Part shown: positions 17,097 to 24,582 of the stretch, in pieces | Layout: each line of letters starts with the position of its first letter | Position numbering within the stretch: the stretch's first letter is position 1 | IMG/VR virus record: IMGVR_UViG_3300049846_002543 | Coordinates: 1 to 61,749 of that record | Reading direction: 5' to 3' (one strand) | DNA length: 61,749 nucleotides | Origin: a virus | The notes under the pieces: model-generated | What the model saw: only the letters and a program-made list of their open reading frames with translations | Database searches by the model: none | Told to the model about the DNA's origin: nothing | Position numbers and translations under genes: made by a program

Positions 17097-17127
17097 AAAA
17101 AAATCTATCCCTATACTAACATAGGGA
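17097..17127 (-). terminator. Rho-independent terminator
   Basis: TCCCTAT (17108-17114) and ATAGGGA (17121-17127) form a 7-bp stem with a 6-nt loop; in the minus direction TAGATTTTTTT follows. It ends the operon containing the adhesin genes 17152-19891 before the methyltransferase gene. Confidence 0.75.
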
Positions 17128-17151
17128 CTCGCTTAGCTTAGTTATTAGCGT

Positions 17152-17631
17152 TTAAGCGAACGTATCGCCGTAACGAACGATGGTATACCGGGTCGACGCA
17201 CTGCTATTAGAGAACGTCTGAAGGACGCCGCTGTTGTTAGCAAAAGTGCCGCTGTACGTACAAAGAACGCCGCTTGTGTAAAGAACGGCATACTCCGTAA
17301 TAGTCGTAACAGCCCCGTTTTGAACTAAGTGTACTTCGCTTGTTTGAACTTCTCGGCCACGCTTGGCTTTGATGTAGTATCGAGCCGAATCTAAGAGGCC
17401 GCTGCCAAAAACATCAAGAGTGGTTCCGGCCGTCGTTGTTGTCGTGACAGGGTTTAAATACGCGGTTTGGAAATACGGGTAGCCCGTATAGCGAGCATCC
17501 AGACCACTAATTGTTACCCGCTTGTTACGAGCGGAAGTAACCGGCTCGATTGGGTCGACGACAGGCAGATAAATATATCCGCTGGGAGAAGGACCAATGT
17601 CCGAAAAAGCCGAAATTTTACGGTTGGTCAC
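17152..17631 (-). CDS. Tail adhesin subunit with one copy of a ~90-residue beta module
   Basis: 159 residues starting with GTG. The N-terminus (RKISAFSDI...SGYIYLPVVD) resembles adaptors that attach fibres. The last 90 residues carry RGREVQTSEVHLV, ITEYAVLYTSGVL and TYSGTF, the same strand pattern that occurs three times in the protein at 18263-19891. It therefore looks like a single-module relative of that protein. Not matched to a named family. Confidence 0.6.
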   Translation of the reverse strand: MTNRKISAFSDIGPSPSGYIYLPVVDPIEPVTSARNKRVTISGLDARYTGYPYFQTAYLNPVTTTTTAGTTLDVFGSGLLDSARYYIKAKRGREVQTSEVHLVQNGAVTTITEYAVLYTSGVLCTYSGTFANNSGVLQTFSNSSASTRYTIVRYGDTFA

Positions 17632-17634
17632 AAC

Positions 17635-18111
17635 TCAAGCATTCTCTAAAAGTATTTTAGAGCCGTCTTCGGCTACTAAGTATTCTATCAGAGGAGATTG
17701 ATCTTCCGTTAGCAACGCCGACTCAGTGCTTGCCGTTAGAACACCTTCTTCAATCTCGATTTTTAAAACACCAGCGCCTAGTGCTGTTCCTACTTGGGTA
17801 ACATAGAAAGGATCAAAGAAGTCTACATACCCAGAAGCAACATTATTAAAATCAGTTGTTACTATACCAGAGCCGTGAATAGAAAGATAAACAGGCTTAT
17901 TTATGCTCATGCCTGCTGTACTAACCGAGGCATAGTCAGTTAGAACAATTCGAACCCGAGCTCCGGCCTCGACAGCACCATCAGATATACCTATAACCCG
18001 AGACCGGTCAGCGGAAAAGGGATTAGCGGTAACGGCGTACCCGCTGCTGTTGATTGCGACGGCTACACCGTTACCAATATATTCACCCGCAACTACAGTA
18101 CTGAACGACAC
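17635..18111 (-). CDS. Beta-rich virion protein
   Basis: 158 residues with probable GTG start. Val/Ser/Gly-rich, with VVAGEYIGNGVAVAI, RVIGISDGAVEAGARVRIVL and a C-terminal acidic end (YLVAEDGSKILLENA). The pattern parallels 15228-15740. Located between the two adhesin-module genes, so probably part of the same tail structure. Confidence 0.55.
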   Translation of the reverse strand: MSFSTVVAGEYIGNGVAVAINSSGYAVTANPFSADRSRVIGISDGAVEAGARVRIVLTDYASVSTAGMSINKPVYLSIHGSGIVTTDFNNVASGYVDFFDPFYVTQVGTALGAGVLKIEIEEGVLTASTESALLTEDQSPLIEYLVAEDGSKILLENA

Positions 18112-18137
18112 ACTACTAAACGATAGCTAAGTGTAGT

Positions 18138-18263
18138 TTAGCCCTTCCCTTGCCCGCGATAACGTTTTTTGCCACGCCGTTTCGGGCGAGACAGCACACT
18201 GTGACCAATAGAAGTTGTTTTTGGTTTTGATTCGATCAGTTGAGTGCTTTTGGGTTTAGCCAT
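18138..18263 (-). CDS. Very small basic protein (41 aa)
   Basis: ATG at 18263 shares one base with the stop of the large adhesin gene (TAATG), then reads 41 codons to TAA at 18138. The sequence begins MAKPKSTQLIESKP, contains SIGHSVLSRP, and ends in RRGKKRYRGQGKG. Small proteins with a 'SIG.SVL.RP' core and a basic 'YRGQG' end recur in aquatic phages. Probably nucleic-acid or particle associated. Confidence 0.6.
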   Translation of the reverse strand: MAKPKSTQLIESKPKTTSIGHSVLSRPKRRGKKRYRGQGKG

Positions 18264-19891
18264 TACGGAGTTACACGATAAGGACGGAAGGTGGTCGGTG
18301 CAGCAGAGTTGCTGTAAGCGACGATGGAGACGAAATCGTCGATAACAAGACCGCTGAACGATGCCAGCGTACCCGAACTGTAAACAGCGGAGTGTTCGGA
18401 CAGATACACGTCAGACGGCGTGTGTACGATGGTGAGGTCAGATGTCTGGACTTCGCCTCCACGGTTGACATTAACCGTAATGGTTTTCGTGCCGGAGGCT
18501 TGGACGGGATATTGATCGATAAGAGCTTCGGATACGGACGCGGTGTAGAGCGGAATACCGGGAGGATTGCCCCAGATCACAGGGCGGTACGTTGTCGCGT
18601 CGGTCGAAGTGCTATACGCAACGATATTGACGTTGCCTCCATAAACTTCTCCGCTGAAGGTGGCTAAAGAACCGCTGGAGTACACAACAGAATGCTGTGA
18701 AACAAACCCGCTAGCAGCGGTATTAATAACGGTAAGATCCGAATTCTGGACTTCGCCGCCTCTGACAACATTAACTGAGTAAGTCTTTGTGCCCAAGAAA
18801 GTCGCGGGGTAAGAATCAATGACCAGACCAGACGCAGCTGTTGTAACAGAAGGAGTTAAATCAGTGCCACTCCAAATAATAGGACGGAACACAGTCTGAT
18901 CTATGCTGTTGCTATAACCGACCAGTTCCACAAAACCATCGACCAAACGACCGCTAAACGCAGCAAGAGTTCCGCTGGAATAAACAATCGAGTGTTCAGA
19001 AGTAAACGCATTAGATGCGTTGTTGATCAAAGTTATATCAGAATTCTGTACTTCTAAGCCTCGGCTTACAGCAATCGAATAAGTTCGGGGACCAACAGAA
19101 GTGGCCGGGTAGCTATCCAGAACAGTCGCGTTTCTTGAAACGCTGGTCACAGTAGCAGATGGAGAATCGAGGAGAGAAATCCAATCTGAGCCGTTCCAAA
19201 TCTTAATAATGCTCGTCGACTTGTCGTACCAAACCTCTCCTTCAACCACAGCGGTGGGAGGGGTGTCCCGATACGCGACAGTTCTGCGGGAAGCAGGTTC
19301 GTACCAGCCACTAGAAACAGCGTCGTATACGAGGATGTTCCCGAGTAGGGAGTTAAACCAAAGGAACCCGTCGCGAAGCGGGGCGTTGTGCCCTGTACCC
19401 GAAGGAGGAACTTCAGATTTATAAATTATTGGTTCTGCGTTTGTTTGATACCAGCTGGCAGCCGGCGCACTTCCGCCGCTCGCATAAACAAGAAGACGTC
19501 CTTGATCTTGTTTATACCAAAGAGAACCATAGTCGGGAGAAGAAGGTAGCCCGGAACCGACAAAAGGACCGGAAACACTAGATATAACGTAATAAGAGCC
19601 AGATACGGTTACTGAAGTACCTCCCTTTCCAACAATATTTAAAGCGCCGCCGCCACCGCCGCCTTGGATACCGCTTATAGAAGCATTTAAGTCCTCCAAA
19701 GCTCTTACTAGGCCATTGAAATTGGCTTCGTAACCGTACGGACACCGAGTATACGTAGTTGTGCCCACTCCGCTTACCGTGGCTAGTAGTTGTTCGAGGA
19801 CTTCGACCGCACCCTGGAAACTTTCCTCATGTAAAGCTCTGGGAAAAGCGCCATGTACAGGGCATGGCGGGTTGTTGACTTCTGCGGGCAT
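18263..19891 (-). CDS. Large tail adhesin with three tandem ~90-residue beta modules
   Basis: About 542 residues from ATG 19891 (MPAEVNNPPCPVHG); an in-frame TTG at 19903 is nearer an AGGAGG, so the start is uncertain. The N-terminus has CPVHGAF and CPYGYEA. Residues 80-250 contain short WYxx/IWNG repeats (SLWYKQDQG, FLWFNSLLG, EVWYDKSTS) of the kind found in phage fibres. The final 280 residues hold three modules with RG.EVQ.SDLT, SEHS.VYSSG.LA.FSG and IVAYS. A fourth copy lies in 17152-17631. It is probably a host-range adhesin. Confidence 0.65.
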   Translation of the reverse strand: MPAEVNNPPCPVHGAFPRALHEESFQGAVEVLEQLLATVSGVGTTTYTRCPYGYEANFNGLVRALEDLNASISGIQGGGGGGALNIVGKGGTSVTVSGSYYVISSVSGPFVGSGLPSSPDYGSLWYKQDQGRLLVYASGGSAPAASWYQTNAEPIIYKSEVPPSGTGHNAPLRDGFLWFNSLLGNILVYDAVSSGWYEPASRRTVAYRDTPPTAVVEGEVWYDKSTSIIKIWNGSDWISLLDSPSATVTSVSRNATVLDSYPATSVGPRTYSIAVSRGLEVQNSDITLINNASNAFTSEHSIVYSSGTLAAFSGRLVDGFVELVGYSNSIDQTVFRPIIWSGTDLTPSVTTAASGLVIDSYPATFLGTKTYSVNVVRGGEVQNSDLTVINTAASGFVSQHSVVYSSGSLATFSGEVYGGNVNIVAYSTSTDATTYRPVIWGNPPGIPLYTASVSEALIDQYPVQASGTKTITVNVNRGGEVQTSDLTIVHTPSDVYLSEHSAVYSSGTLASFSGLVIDDFVSIVAYSNSAAPTTFRPYRVTP

Positions 19892-19922
19892 CAGGTACAG
19901 CAACCCCTCCTAACTCAGTATT

Positions 19923-20306
19923 CTACCGGATCTCTGCTCGCTTAGCCTTACGATATCGAGCACTAACACGTTTAACGACATTTACGGATACATCTAAAAG
20001 AGTCGCAATTTTAGTGCAACTTAATCCTTGCTCAAGTTGATATTCTATTTCTTTTGTTCTCCAGGTATTACGTTCCAACATGTCAGCTCGCTTTTTAACG
20101 GCCAGCAGCTCGGGGTCCTTTGCCTCCTTTAAAAGTATCTGGTGTACTCGCTGTTTTGAGATTCCGAACTGGTCCGCGATTTGCTGTAGCGAAAAACCCT
20201 CCTGGATATACAGAGTGTAAATACGTTCAAAACGCTCTTGTCGAGCTTCCTTACTGGCGTATTGACCCCAGTACGTTTGGACGTCTTCTTTAGATTTGAT
20301 TTGCAT
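19923..20306 (-). CDS. Double helix-turn-helix DNA-binding regulator
   Basis: 127 residues with two HTH segments: GFSLQQIADQFGISKQRVHQ (about 36-55), close to sigma-70 region 4 or a Trp-repressor-like HTH, and GLSCTKIATLLDVSVNVVKR (about 94-113). Between them lies a charged helix. It could be a transcription factor or a sigma-like factor for late genes. Its promoter region shows a TTGACA box inside a 30-bp element repeated upstream of the next gene, so autoregulation is a reasonable idea. Confidence 0.75.
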   Translation of the reverse strand: MQIKSKEDVQTYWGQYASKEARQERFERIYTLYIQEGFSLQQIADQFGISKQRVHQILLKEAKDPELLAVKKRADMLERNTWRTKEIEYQLEQGLSCTKIATLLDVSVNVVKRVSARYRKAKRAEIR

Positions 20307-20327
20307 GAGGGACTAGGAGCCCGCCGA

Positions 20328-20369
20328 AGGCTAGACCCTTCAGAGCAAACTGTCAACCCTTAGACAGTT
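20328..20369 (-). promoter_or_regulatory. Promoter-like element A with inverted repeat
   Basis: Minus strand: TTGACA at 20356-20351, a 17-nt spacer containing AAGGGTCT, then TAGCCT at 20333-20328, 22 nt before the regulator's ATG. It overlaps AACTGTC (20348-20354)/GACAGTT (20363-20369), an 8-nt-spaced inverted repeat. The blocks TGTCAACCC and AGACCCTT are shared with element B. Confidence 0.5.
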
Positions 20370-20533
20370 CCGGAGTGCGCTTTCCGTAACGTCCGTTGCT
20401 CATGGCGAAAACCTTCCTCAGCCAGCATCCAGGCAGGCACTCCGATCTCAGAGCTTTTAGCCCGACATAACTGCCAAAATTCGGTATCAGGTGATTCCAA
20501 GATCTTATTCCGGGCAGAAAGCGTACAATCCAT
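20360..20533 (-). CDS. Small hypothetical protein (57 aa)
   Basis: ATG at 20533 to TAA at 20360 encodes 57 residues beginning MDCTLSARNKILESP, with FWQLCRAKSSEIGVPAW in the middle and a basic end (HEQRTLRKAHSG). Its composition is protein-like and a good promoter-like element lies 22 nt upstream of the start. It precedes the double-HTH gene. No family recognised; it may be a small regulatory partner. Confidence 0.5.
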   Translation of the reverse strand: MDCTLSARNKILESPDTEFWQLCRAKSSEIGVPAWMLAEEGFRHEQRTLRKAHSGTV

Positions 20534-21030
20534 GGTCGGAATTAAGTTGCACCAAGTATAAGACCCTTTAGACAGTAGTTGTCAACCCCTTAAACTGCCG
20601 TATTACCACAGCGCTTCTGCAAAAACAACTTGGAATAAAACCCTTCTGGGCTCTGTCCGCTTAACGTAAATTGCACTCACACTGAGTTAGTTACGTATTT
20701 AAATAAGTAAGTGGTACTTTATAACAATTAGGGCGCCCCTTAAAGTGCGTATTAATGCGTTCCCTTAAAAGCACACCTTAAATGCGCTTAGTTAAAGGCG
20801 TCAGCACCTAGCAAAACCCGTTAAGTCAGTCTTTAATAGAAAATCCTTTTTAAAGAGCCTTTTGAACAGACCCACTAAACCAGAGCACTCTGTGCGCTCA
20901 AACCCGGCTAAACGCCTGTCTCATCTGTCTCACCTAAGAATACATGCGGTCCCGATCGGGAAGAAAATCTGCTGGAAACAGACCAATACGTGCTGTGCGC
21001 TACACTGAGCATGTTGAGGCACCATGATTC
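20534..21030. other. ~500-nt noncoding regulatory region with CCCTTAAA repeats
   Basis: No convincing reading frame on either strand. CCCTTAAA occurs at 20587-20594, 20737-20744 and 20762-20769, and ACCTTAAA at 20775-20782; TCCCGATCGGGA at 20950-20961 is a perfect 12-bp palindrome. The region separates minus-strand regulators from plus-strand regulators, so it probably contains divergent promoters and operators. A replication origin is possible but no further evidence is seen. Confidence 0.5.
20555..20585 (-). promoter_or_regulatory. Promoter-like element B (TTGACA...TATACT)
   Basis: Minus strand: TTGACA at 20585-20580 and TATACT at 20560-20555, spacer 19 nt, 22 nt before ATG 20533. The spacer ends in AAGGGTCT as in element A, and TAAGGGG precedes the TTGACA. 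This resembles a sigma-70 promoter with built-in repeats that could be an operator. Confidence 0.55.
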
Positions 21031-21714
21031 ATGTGTAACTCGGTACTACTACTTATGTTCGGCCTGCTGGACGCCGAACCCCTACCGCTGCCTGAAGACC
21101 CGCCTGAGCACACCGAACAGCTCGACTACCTGCGCATAGACCGCCACGGCTCCTGTGTCGTCGCGACCTGCCAATGCCGCCGGACGCCTCCGGTAGCCCT
21201 CCTAGCTAAGGACTTCGAGCGCCGGTGCCGACTGGCCAGTTCGTTTGCCTGCCCGATTTGCACGGCTGAGCTCAAGAGCGCCGCAACCAGCTCAGCGTCC
21301 GATCGGTTTCAAGCCTGGATGCTCCAACATAAATACGTCATAGATCCTGCAGAACACCTGTACGCGTCCGTACTGCCGAAACGCCTTGTCGATTCCACCG
21401 ACGGCACCTTGATGCGTCCACGCCGCTTTATCTACGCCAGATTTTTCGGTGTAGACCTCGAAACGAAGGACAAAGTCCTTATGAAATGTGGCGATGCGAA
21501 CTGTTTGAACCCTCACCACATGCACCTTGCGACCAGTCCTGCTAAAAAGGTAAGCTCCGACATGCACCTAGACGTTCTGCGATGGGCCAAGCGCAAAATG
21601 ACGAACAGAGCAATTCAGGAGCTTATCGAGATGACTCACGGCCAAAATATTTCAGTGAGGACTATCTCCGCACTAAGAAACAAACCGCTTCAATCAGAGT
21701 GCATCGCGATCTAA
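21031..21714 (+). CDS. Zinc-finger/HNH-like protein with C-terminal HTH
   Basis: 227 residues from ATG 21031 (a later ATG at 21055 is also possible). The N-terminal half has Cys groups (CVVATCQC and FACPICTAEL) likely to bind zinc. Around residue 170, LMKCGDANCLNPHHMHLAT matches the 'C...C.NP.H' core of HNH-like phage proteins, but the first catalytic His is not evident. A C-terminal helix-turn-helix (MTNRAIQELIEMTH...SVRTISALRN) follows. It is probably a DNA-binding regulator or an inactive homing-nuclease relative. It is the first gene of the plus-strand regulator block. Confidence 0.65.
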   Translation: MCNSVLLLMFGLLDAEPLPLPEDPPEHTEQLDYLRIDRHGSCVVATCQCRRTPPVALLAKDFERRCRLASSFACPICTAELKSAATSSASDRFQAWMLQHKYVIDPAEHLYASVLPKRLVDSTDGTLMRPRRFIYARFFGVDLETKDKVLMKCGDANCLNPHHMHLATSPAKKVSSDMHLDVLRWAKRKMTNRAIQELIEMTHGQNISVRTISALRNKPLQSECIAI

Positions 21715-21914
21715 TTGAGGTGTTAAAATCCGATCAGCCGTTATCTGCTACAGAAATAGCCGAAGCTTTAGGGATGTCCAAAGTGGCAGCTCTTAGCCAG
21801 CTCAAGCGACTGATTAATTTAAAATTAGTTTGTCAAATCAAGTTTGAGCATCACGTTTATTACTGTACAAACGGCATTTTTACTGATCTCATAGATACCT
21901 CACTCTTAGAATGA
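21699..21914 (+). CDS. Winged-helix DNA-binding protein (MarR/ArsR-like)
   Basis: From GTG 21699 the protein has about 71 residues; the frame is open from 21582, but that part lies inside the upstream gene and looks out of frame with it. LSATEIAEALGMSKVAALSQ and LKRLINLKLVCQIKF form a winged helix with recognition helix and wing. The gene ends in ATGA overlapping the next start. Start codon choice is uncertain (another GTG at 21720). Confidence 0.6.
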   Translation: MHRDLIEVLKSDQPLSATEIAEALGMSKVAALSQLKRLINLKLVCQIKFEHHVYYCTNGIFTDLIDTSLLE

Positions 21915-22327
21915 GTTTTTCTGAAACCCCGCAAAAGCCTTTTCTTTGGCGTTCCGAGCATATTGTTGAAAATCTGCCAAGTTGGATTTACACCGACAAC
22001 GAAGAGCCTCGGACCGAGCCAGAGTGCAAGGCCAAAATCAGCTCTTTAGAGTACACAATTAAGGATATCGAGCTTCAGATCGAGATCCGAGAGCTTGAAC
22101 TCAAGACGGGTAGCTCCCGCCACGGCAGCGCTTTCGATCACGACAAATGGAAAACCCAGGCGTTGCGGGCAAAACAGACACATATGTATCTTTTAAACGC
22201 GTACACATATTGGTTGCTAATTAATAAGCGTCAAGAAACTCTGAATATGTCGAAACTCGATGCGGTTATCAAACTCTTAATCGAAGAGCCTAAAGACTTT
22301 ATAGCTCAATTAGAAAAGCTTCTGTAA
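21911..22327 (+). CDS. Hypothetical coiled-coil protein
   Basis: 138 residues, ATG overlapping the preceding stop. Central helices have heptad-like repeats (SLEYTIKDIELQIEIRELEL), and a Trp/Tyr-rich helix follows (MYLLNAYTYWLLINK). The end is acidic and helical. No family recognised. It probably shares an operon with the winged-helix regulator and may bind it. Confidence 0.6.
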   Translation: MSFSETPQKPFLWRSEHIVENLPSWIYTDNEEPRTEPECKAKISSLEYTIKDIELQIEIRELELKTGSSRHGSAFDHDKWKTQALRAKQTHMYLLNAYTYWLLINKRQETLNMSKLDAVIKLLIEEPKDFIAQLEKLL

Positions 22328-22463
22328 AATAAAACCAGCAGTAACGACAAGAAGGGTTCGTTTCTGCTACCGTCGGGGGTAGCGCTCGTTTTCACCCTTT
22401 CCGAGCGCTGGAAAGTGAAGGTCTTTGCCGGGCGCCCGGTGAAGACCCAGCCCCCTTCTACCT
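22328..22463 (+). promoter_or_regulatory. Highly structured 136-nt leader (candidate RNA regulator)
   Basis: Four stems follow in line: AGCAGTAACG/CGTTTCTGCT (one mismatch, from about 22337), CTACC/GGTAG, AGCGCTCG (22381-22388)/CGAGCGCT (22402-22409), and GGTCTT (22420-22425)/AAGACC (22442-22447) enclosing CCGGGCGCCCGG. AAGGGT in the first loop can pair with ACCCTT in the third, and CTTTCC/GGAAAG offers a competing fold. There is no T-run. The start codon at 22464 lacks a good ribosome site. It does not match a riboswitch class I know. Confidence 0.5.
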
Positions 22464-22796
22464 ATGTCACAAAATCAAATCGTCATCTCAGATCTCAACA
22501 AAATCCTACGCAGCATCGACACTTCCCTTCAAGTAATCGCGAACTCTAAATCTGGGTCATTAACCACGGCGTTTATTAACAAGCGTGCTCTTGCTGAACG
22601 TCTTGGTGTGCCTTCGGTAAAAATCGACAAATTGATTTACCAAGGAATTATCTCTGGTGGGAAATCCGGACTGGTCGAAGGAAGACATTTCTGTAAGCTA
22701 GATCCGGAGGAAAACAACACAAGCAACTATCTTTACGATAGCGCTAGAGTGCTAGCGGATGCTTGGAACAATTTCACGGGGTATACCGATGCCTGA
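22464..22796 (+). CDS. Excisionase/MerR-like HTH protein
   Basis: 110 residues. After a helical N-terminus, FINKRALAERLGVPSVKIDKLIYQGII matches the winged HTH of excisionase/MerR type, followed by LVEGRHFCKLDP and YLYDSARVLADAW, typical of the wing region. It follows the structured leader, which may control its translation. Likely a transcription regulator. The stop overlaps the start of the next gene. Confidence 0.65.
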   Translation: MSQNQIVISDLNKILRSIDTSLQVIANSKSGSLTTAFINKRALAERLGVPSVKIDKLIYQGIISGGKSGLVEGRHFCKLDPEENNTSNYLYDSARVLADAWNNFTGYTDA

Positions 22797-23199
22797 CCTC
22801 AGTCAAGTCGCACAGCGTCTCAAGTTCAACCTGTTTTCAGGCTCGGAGACCAAAAAACGTATGGCGGCTAATGTCGCCCGCATGATCATTGGAGATATCA
22901 TCACCCTCCACGACGAATTCAAGACTTATAAGGGGGAGGGTGCTTTATTTTTCAATACCAGCAACGCTGAAGCATCTCAGTTCCTGACGGTCAAGGACAT
23001 CCAAACCGACATGGCTCTGGCCGAGGAGATGATGAACAAAGACCTAGCAACATTCTTTAAAAAACTGATTAAAGTTATCGAAAAAGAAAAGGACGATCCT
23101 ATCGTCGTGATGCTCGACATAAACGGAATGAGCATTCACGTCTTGGATAAAAACAAGATCGATCAGGTTCTGGAAGAACAAGTCGCAAGTGCCAATTAA
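22789..23199 (+). CDS. Hypothetical helical protein
   Basis: 136 residues from ATG 22789, which overlaps the preceding stop; the longer frame from 22759 is less likely. Mostly helical with alternating charges (LAEEMMNKDLATFFKKLIKVIEKEKDD) and a short beta stretch (PIVVMLDINGMSIHV). No family recognised. It overlaps the Dam-like gene by 11 nt. Confidence 0.6.
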   Translation: MPDLSQVAQRLKFNLFSGSETKKRMAANVARMIIGDIITLHDEFKTYKGEGALFFNTSNAEASQFLTVKDIQTDMALAEEMMNKDLATFFKKLIKVIEKEKDDPIVVMLDINGMSIHVLDKNKIDQVLEEQVASAN

Positions 23200-23767
23200 C
23201 GCCGTAGATTTTGTCTCGCCGGTAGACGTAGTAGCCGCCGTAACCACTTTCTTTGACGGAGAGATCGATTTAGATCCCGCTAGTAGTCATAACGCGAATA
23301 CACTTATACGAGCCAACAGATATTTTTGTCCTGAAAATCAAGGACTTAAACAGATTTGGAAAGCTAAGTCCGTCTATCTGTATCCGCCACGGGATCTTTT
23401 GACTGGGGCGGAACAACCGCCGGATAGAAATCTGTGGACAAAGAAAAAAAGATTCGTTAAGTCTGCCCAGAGAGTCTGGATGGAGGAAATGCTGCGTAAA
23501 TATACGCTAGGTGAGTTCGAAGAAGGTTTACTGTTCCTAACTTCAACGGACGTCGCGTTAATAGCTGCTCAGAAAATAGGACTAGATTTGCCTATCTGTA
23601 TACTAAAAGAACACCCAAAACTTAGAAACGACGACAAAGAATTTAGTAAAGTCAATACAAATAAGATATACGGATTTATTTACTACTTTCCATCTCCTTA
23701 TAAAGCAGATAGAAAGATCCTTGAATTCAGTGCACTATTTAGTACTCTCGGGCGTGTGTATATCTGA
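23189..23767 (+). CDS. Dam-like phage N6-adenine methyltransferase relative with altered catalytic motif
   Basis: 192 residues with GTG start. The family signature of phage N6-adenine methyltransferases is clear: FVSPVDVV, EIDLDPASS and ANRYFCPENQGLKQIW. Where active members have NPPY/DPPY, this protein reads SVYLYPPRDLL, so the Asn/Asp that contacts the adenine amino group is replaced by Tyr. The C-terminal half (LLFLTSTDVALIAAQ) still matches the fold. It may be inactive and bind DNA only, or use an unusual site. It is the last gene of the plus-strand regulator operon. Confidence 0.65.
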   Translation: MPINAVDFVSPVDVVAAVTTFFDGEIDLDPASSHNANTLIRANRYFCPENQGLKQIWKAKSVYLYPPRDLLTGAEQPPDRNLWTKKKRFVKSAQRVWMEEMLRKYTLGEFEEGLLFLTSTDVALIAAQKIGLDLPICILKEHPKLRNDDKEFSKVNTNKIYGFIYYFPSPYKADRKILEFSALFSTLGRVYI

Positions 23768-24032
23768 TTGTTTCGCGAGTGTCGTAAGAATTATCGGGAC
23801 CGAATTTATCGTTCTCCCCAAAACCTAAGCCAACGGGAACACCTCGCATTTTCTTGCGTAAATATTCACGCGACAATCGCTGACCTCGTTCCTGAGGACT
23901 CTCGTTCCAAACCGTTCCCGCCATGCGAATATCTCCACGCTGGCGGTAACGGTAATCGTGTTTGGCGAAAGGAGCTTCCGTGTGGAAAGCTACCTTCCGC
24001 TCGTGTTTCCCTACAGGGATTTGATCAGACAT
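23739..24032 (-). CDS. Small basic protein with IRMAG motif
   Basis: 97 residues, Arg-rich. GDIRMAGTVWNES recalls MAKIRMAGEVF in 41350-41601 and FPIRMAGQRF in 8700-8831. It converges on and overlaps the Dam-like gene by 29 nt. The upstream gene 24025-24522 overlaps its start by 8 nt. It is probably a small virion protein, by context. The plus-strand frame in the same place has a less protein-like sequence and was not kept. Confidence 0.5.
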   Translation of the reverse strand: MSDQIPVGKHERKVAFHTEAPFAKHDYRYRQRGDIRMAGTVWNESPQERGQRLSREYLRKKMRGVPVGLGFGENDKFGPDNSYDTRETIRYTHAREY

Positions 24033-24522
24033 TCCAGGAGGTCAGACGCTTTACCTGATCCTGATTGATATTTCCCTGAGCAACTTCCATCGCCCGTGGG
24101 TCGTACTGCAGATTAAATGCCGGGTCCTTAGCGATGGCCGCGAAACGAGGCTGAATTTCATCTAGACCGCGTTTGATGTATTGGTCGTAAAGATTGGCGC
24201 TCTTAACTAAGGTATCTTCGAAGCGTTGGTGAGAGGGGCTACCCAAAACGGGGTAATCTCCTTGATTGAGTTGCGTCTGCCACCGCTCTTGTTCCCCGGT
24301 CATAAACGGACCGAATTGATTTTGAATACGGCTGTAGTAAGAAGAGGGATCGTTGCCCTCTCCCAAGAACCCAAGCATTTCACCTTGAGTATCTCCGGCC
24401 AAACCTCGATATTTACCTGCGCGTTGTTGCAGATTCTTTGCCAGCTGCTTACCTTCTTTGACAGCTTGCTCAACCGAAGACTGAGCCGCTTCTAAAGCTT
24501 TCTGTTGCGGATTAGCGCCCAT
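24025..24522 (-). CDS. Hypothetical helical protein, probable internal virion protein
   Basis: 165 residues, Gln/Ala/Lys-rich N-terminal helix (about 5-45) and further amphipathic helices. No membrane segment and no family match. It lies between the virion lysozyme gene and the small IRMAG gene on the same strand, which suggests a particle component. Confidence 0.55.
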   Translation of the reverse strand: MGANPQQKALEAAQSSVEQAVKEGKQLAKNLQQRAGKYRGLAGDTQGEMLGFLGEGNDPSSYYSRIQNQFGPFMTGEQERWQTQLNQGDYPVLGSPSHQRFEDTLVKSANLYDQYIKRGLDEIQPRFAAIAKDPAFNLQYDPRAMEVAQGNINQDQVKRLTSWNV

Positions 24523-24582
24523 AATCTTAAAAACCCTTACTCAAGTATACCGAATCAACCAGCGACGGTTAGCACTTACCTG

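Noticed and set aside
22328-22463. Glutamine-type (glnA/downstream-peptide) riboswitch, common in cyanophages
   Set aside because: The conserved GGAAGTAGG-type core was not found, and the order of stems differs.
19923-22796. Lysogeny switch with integrase/excisionase
   Set aside because: Several HTH regulators occur, but no integrase, recombinase or attachment-site repeat was seen in the window.
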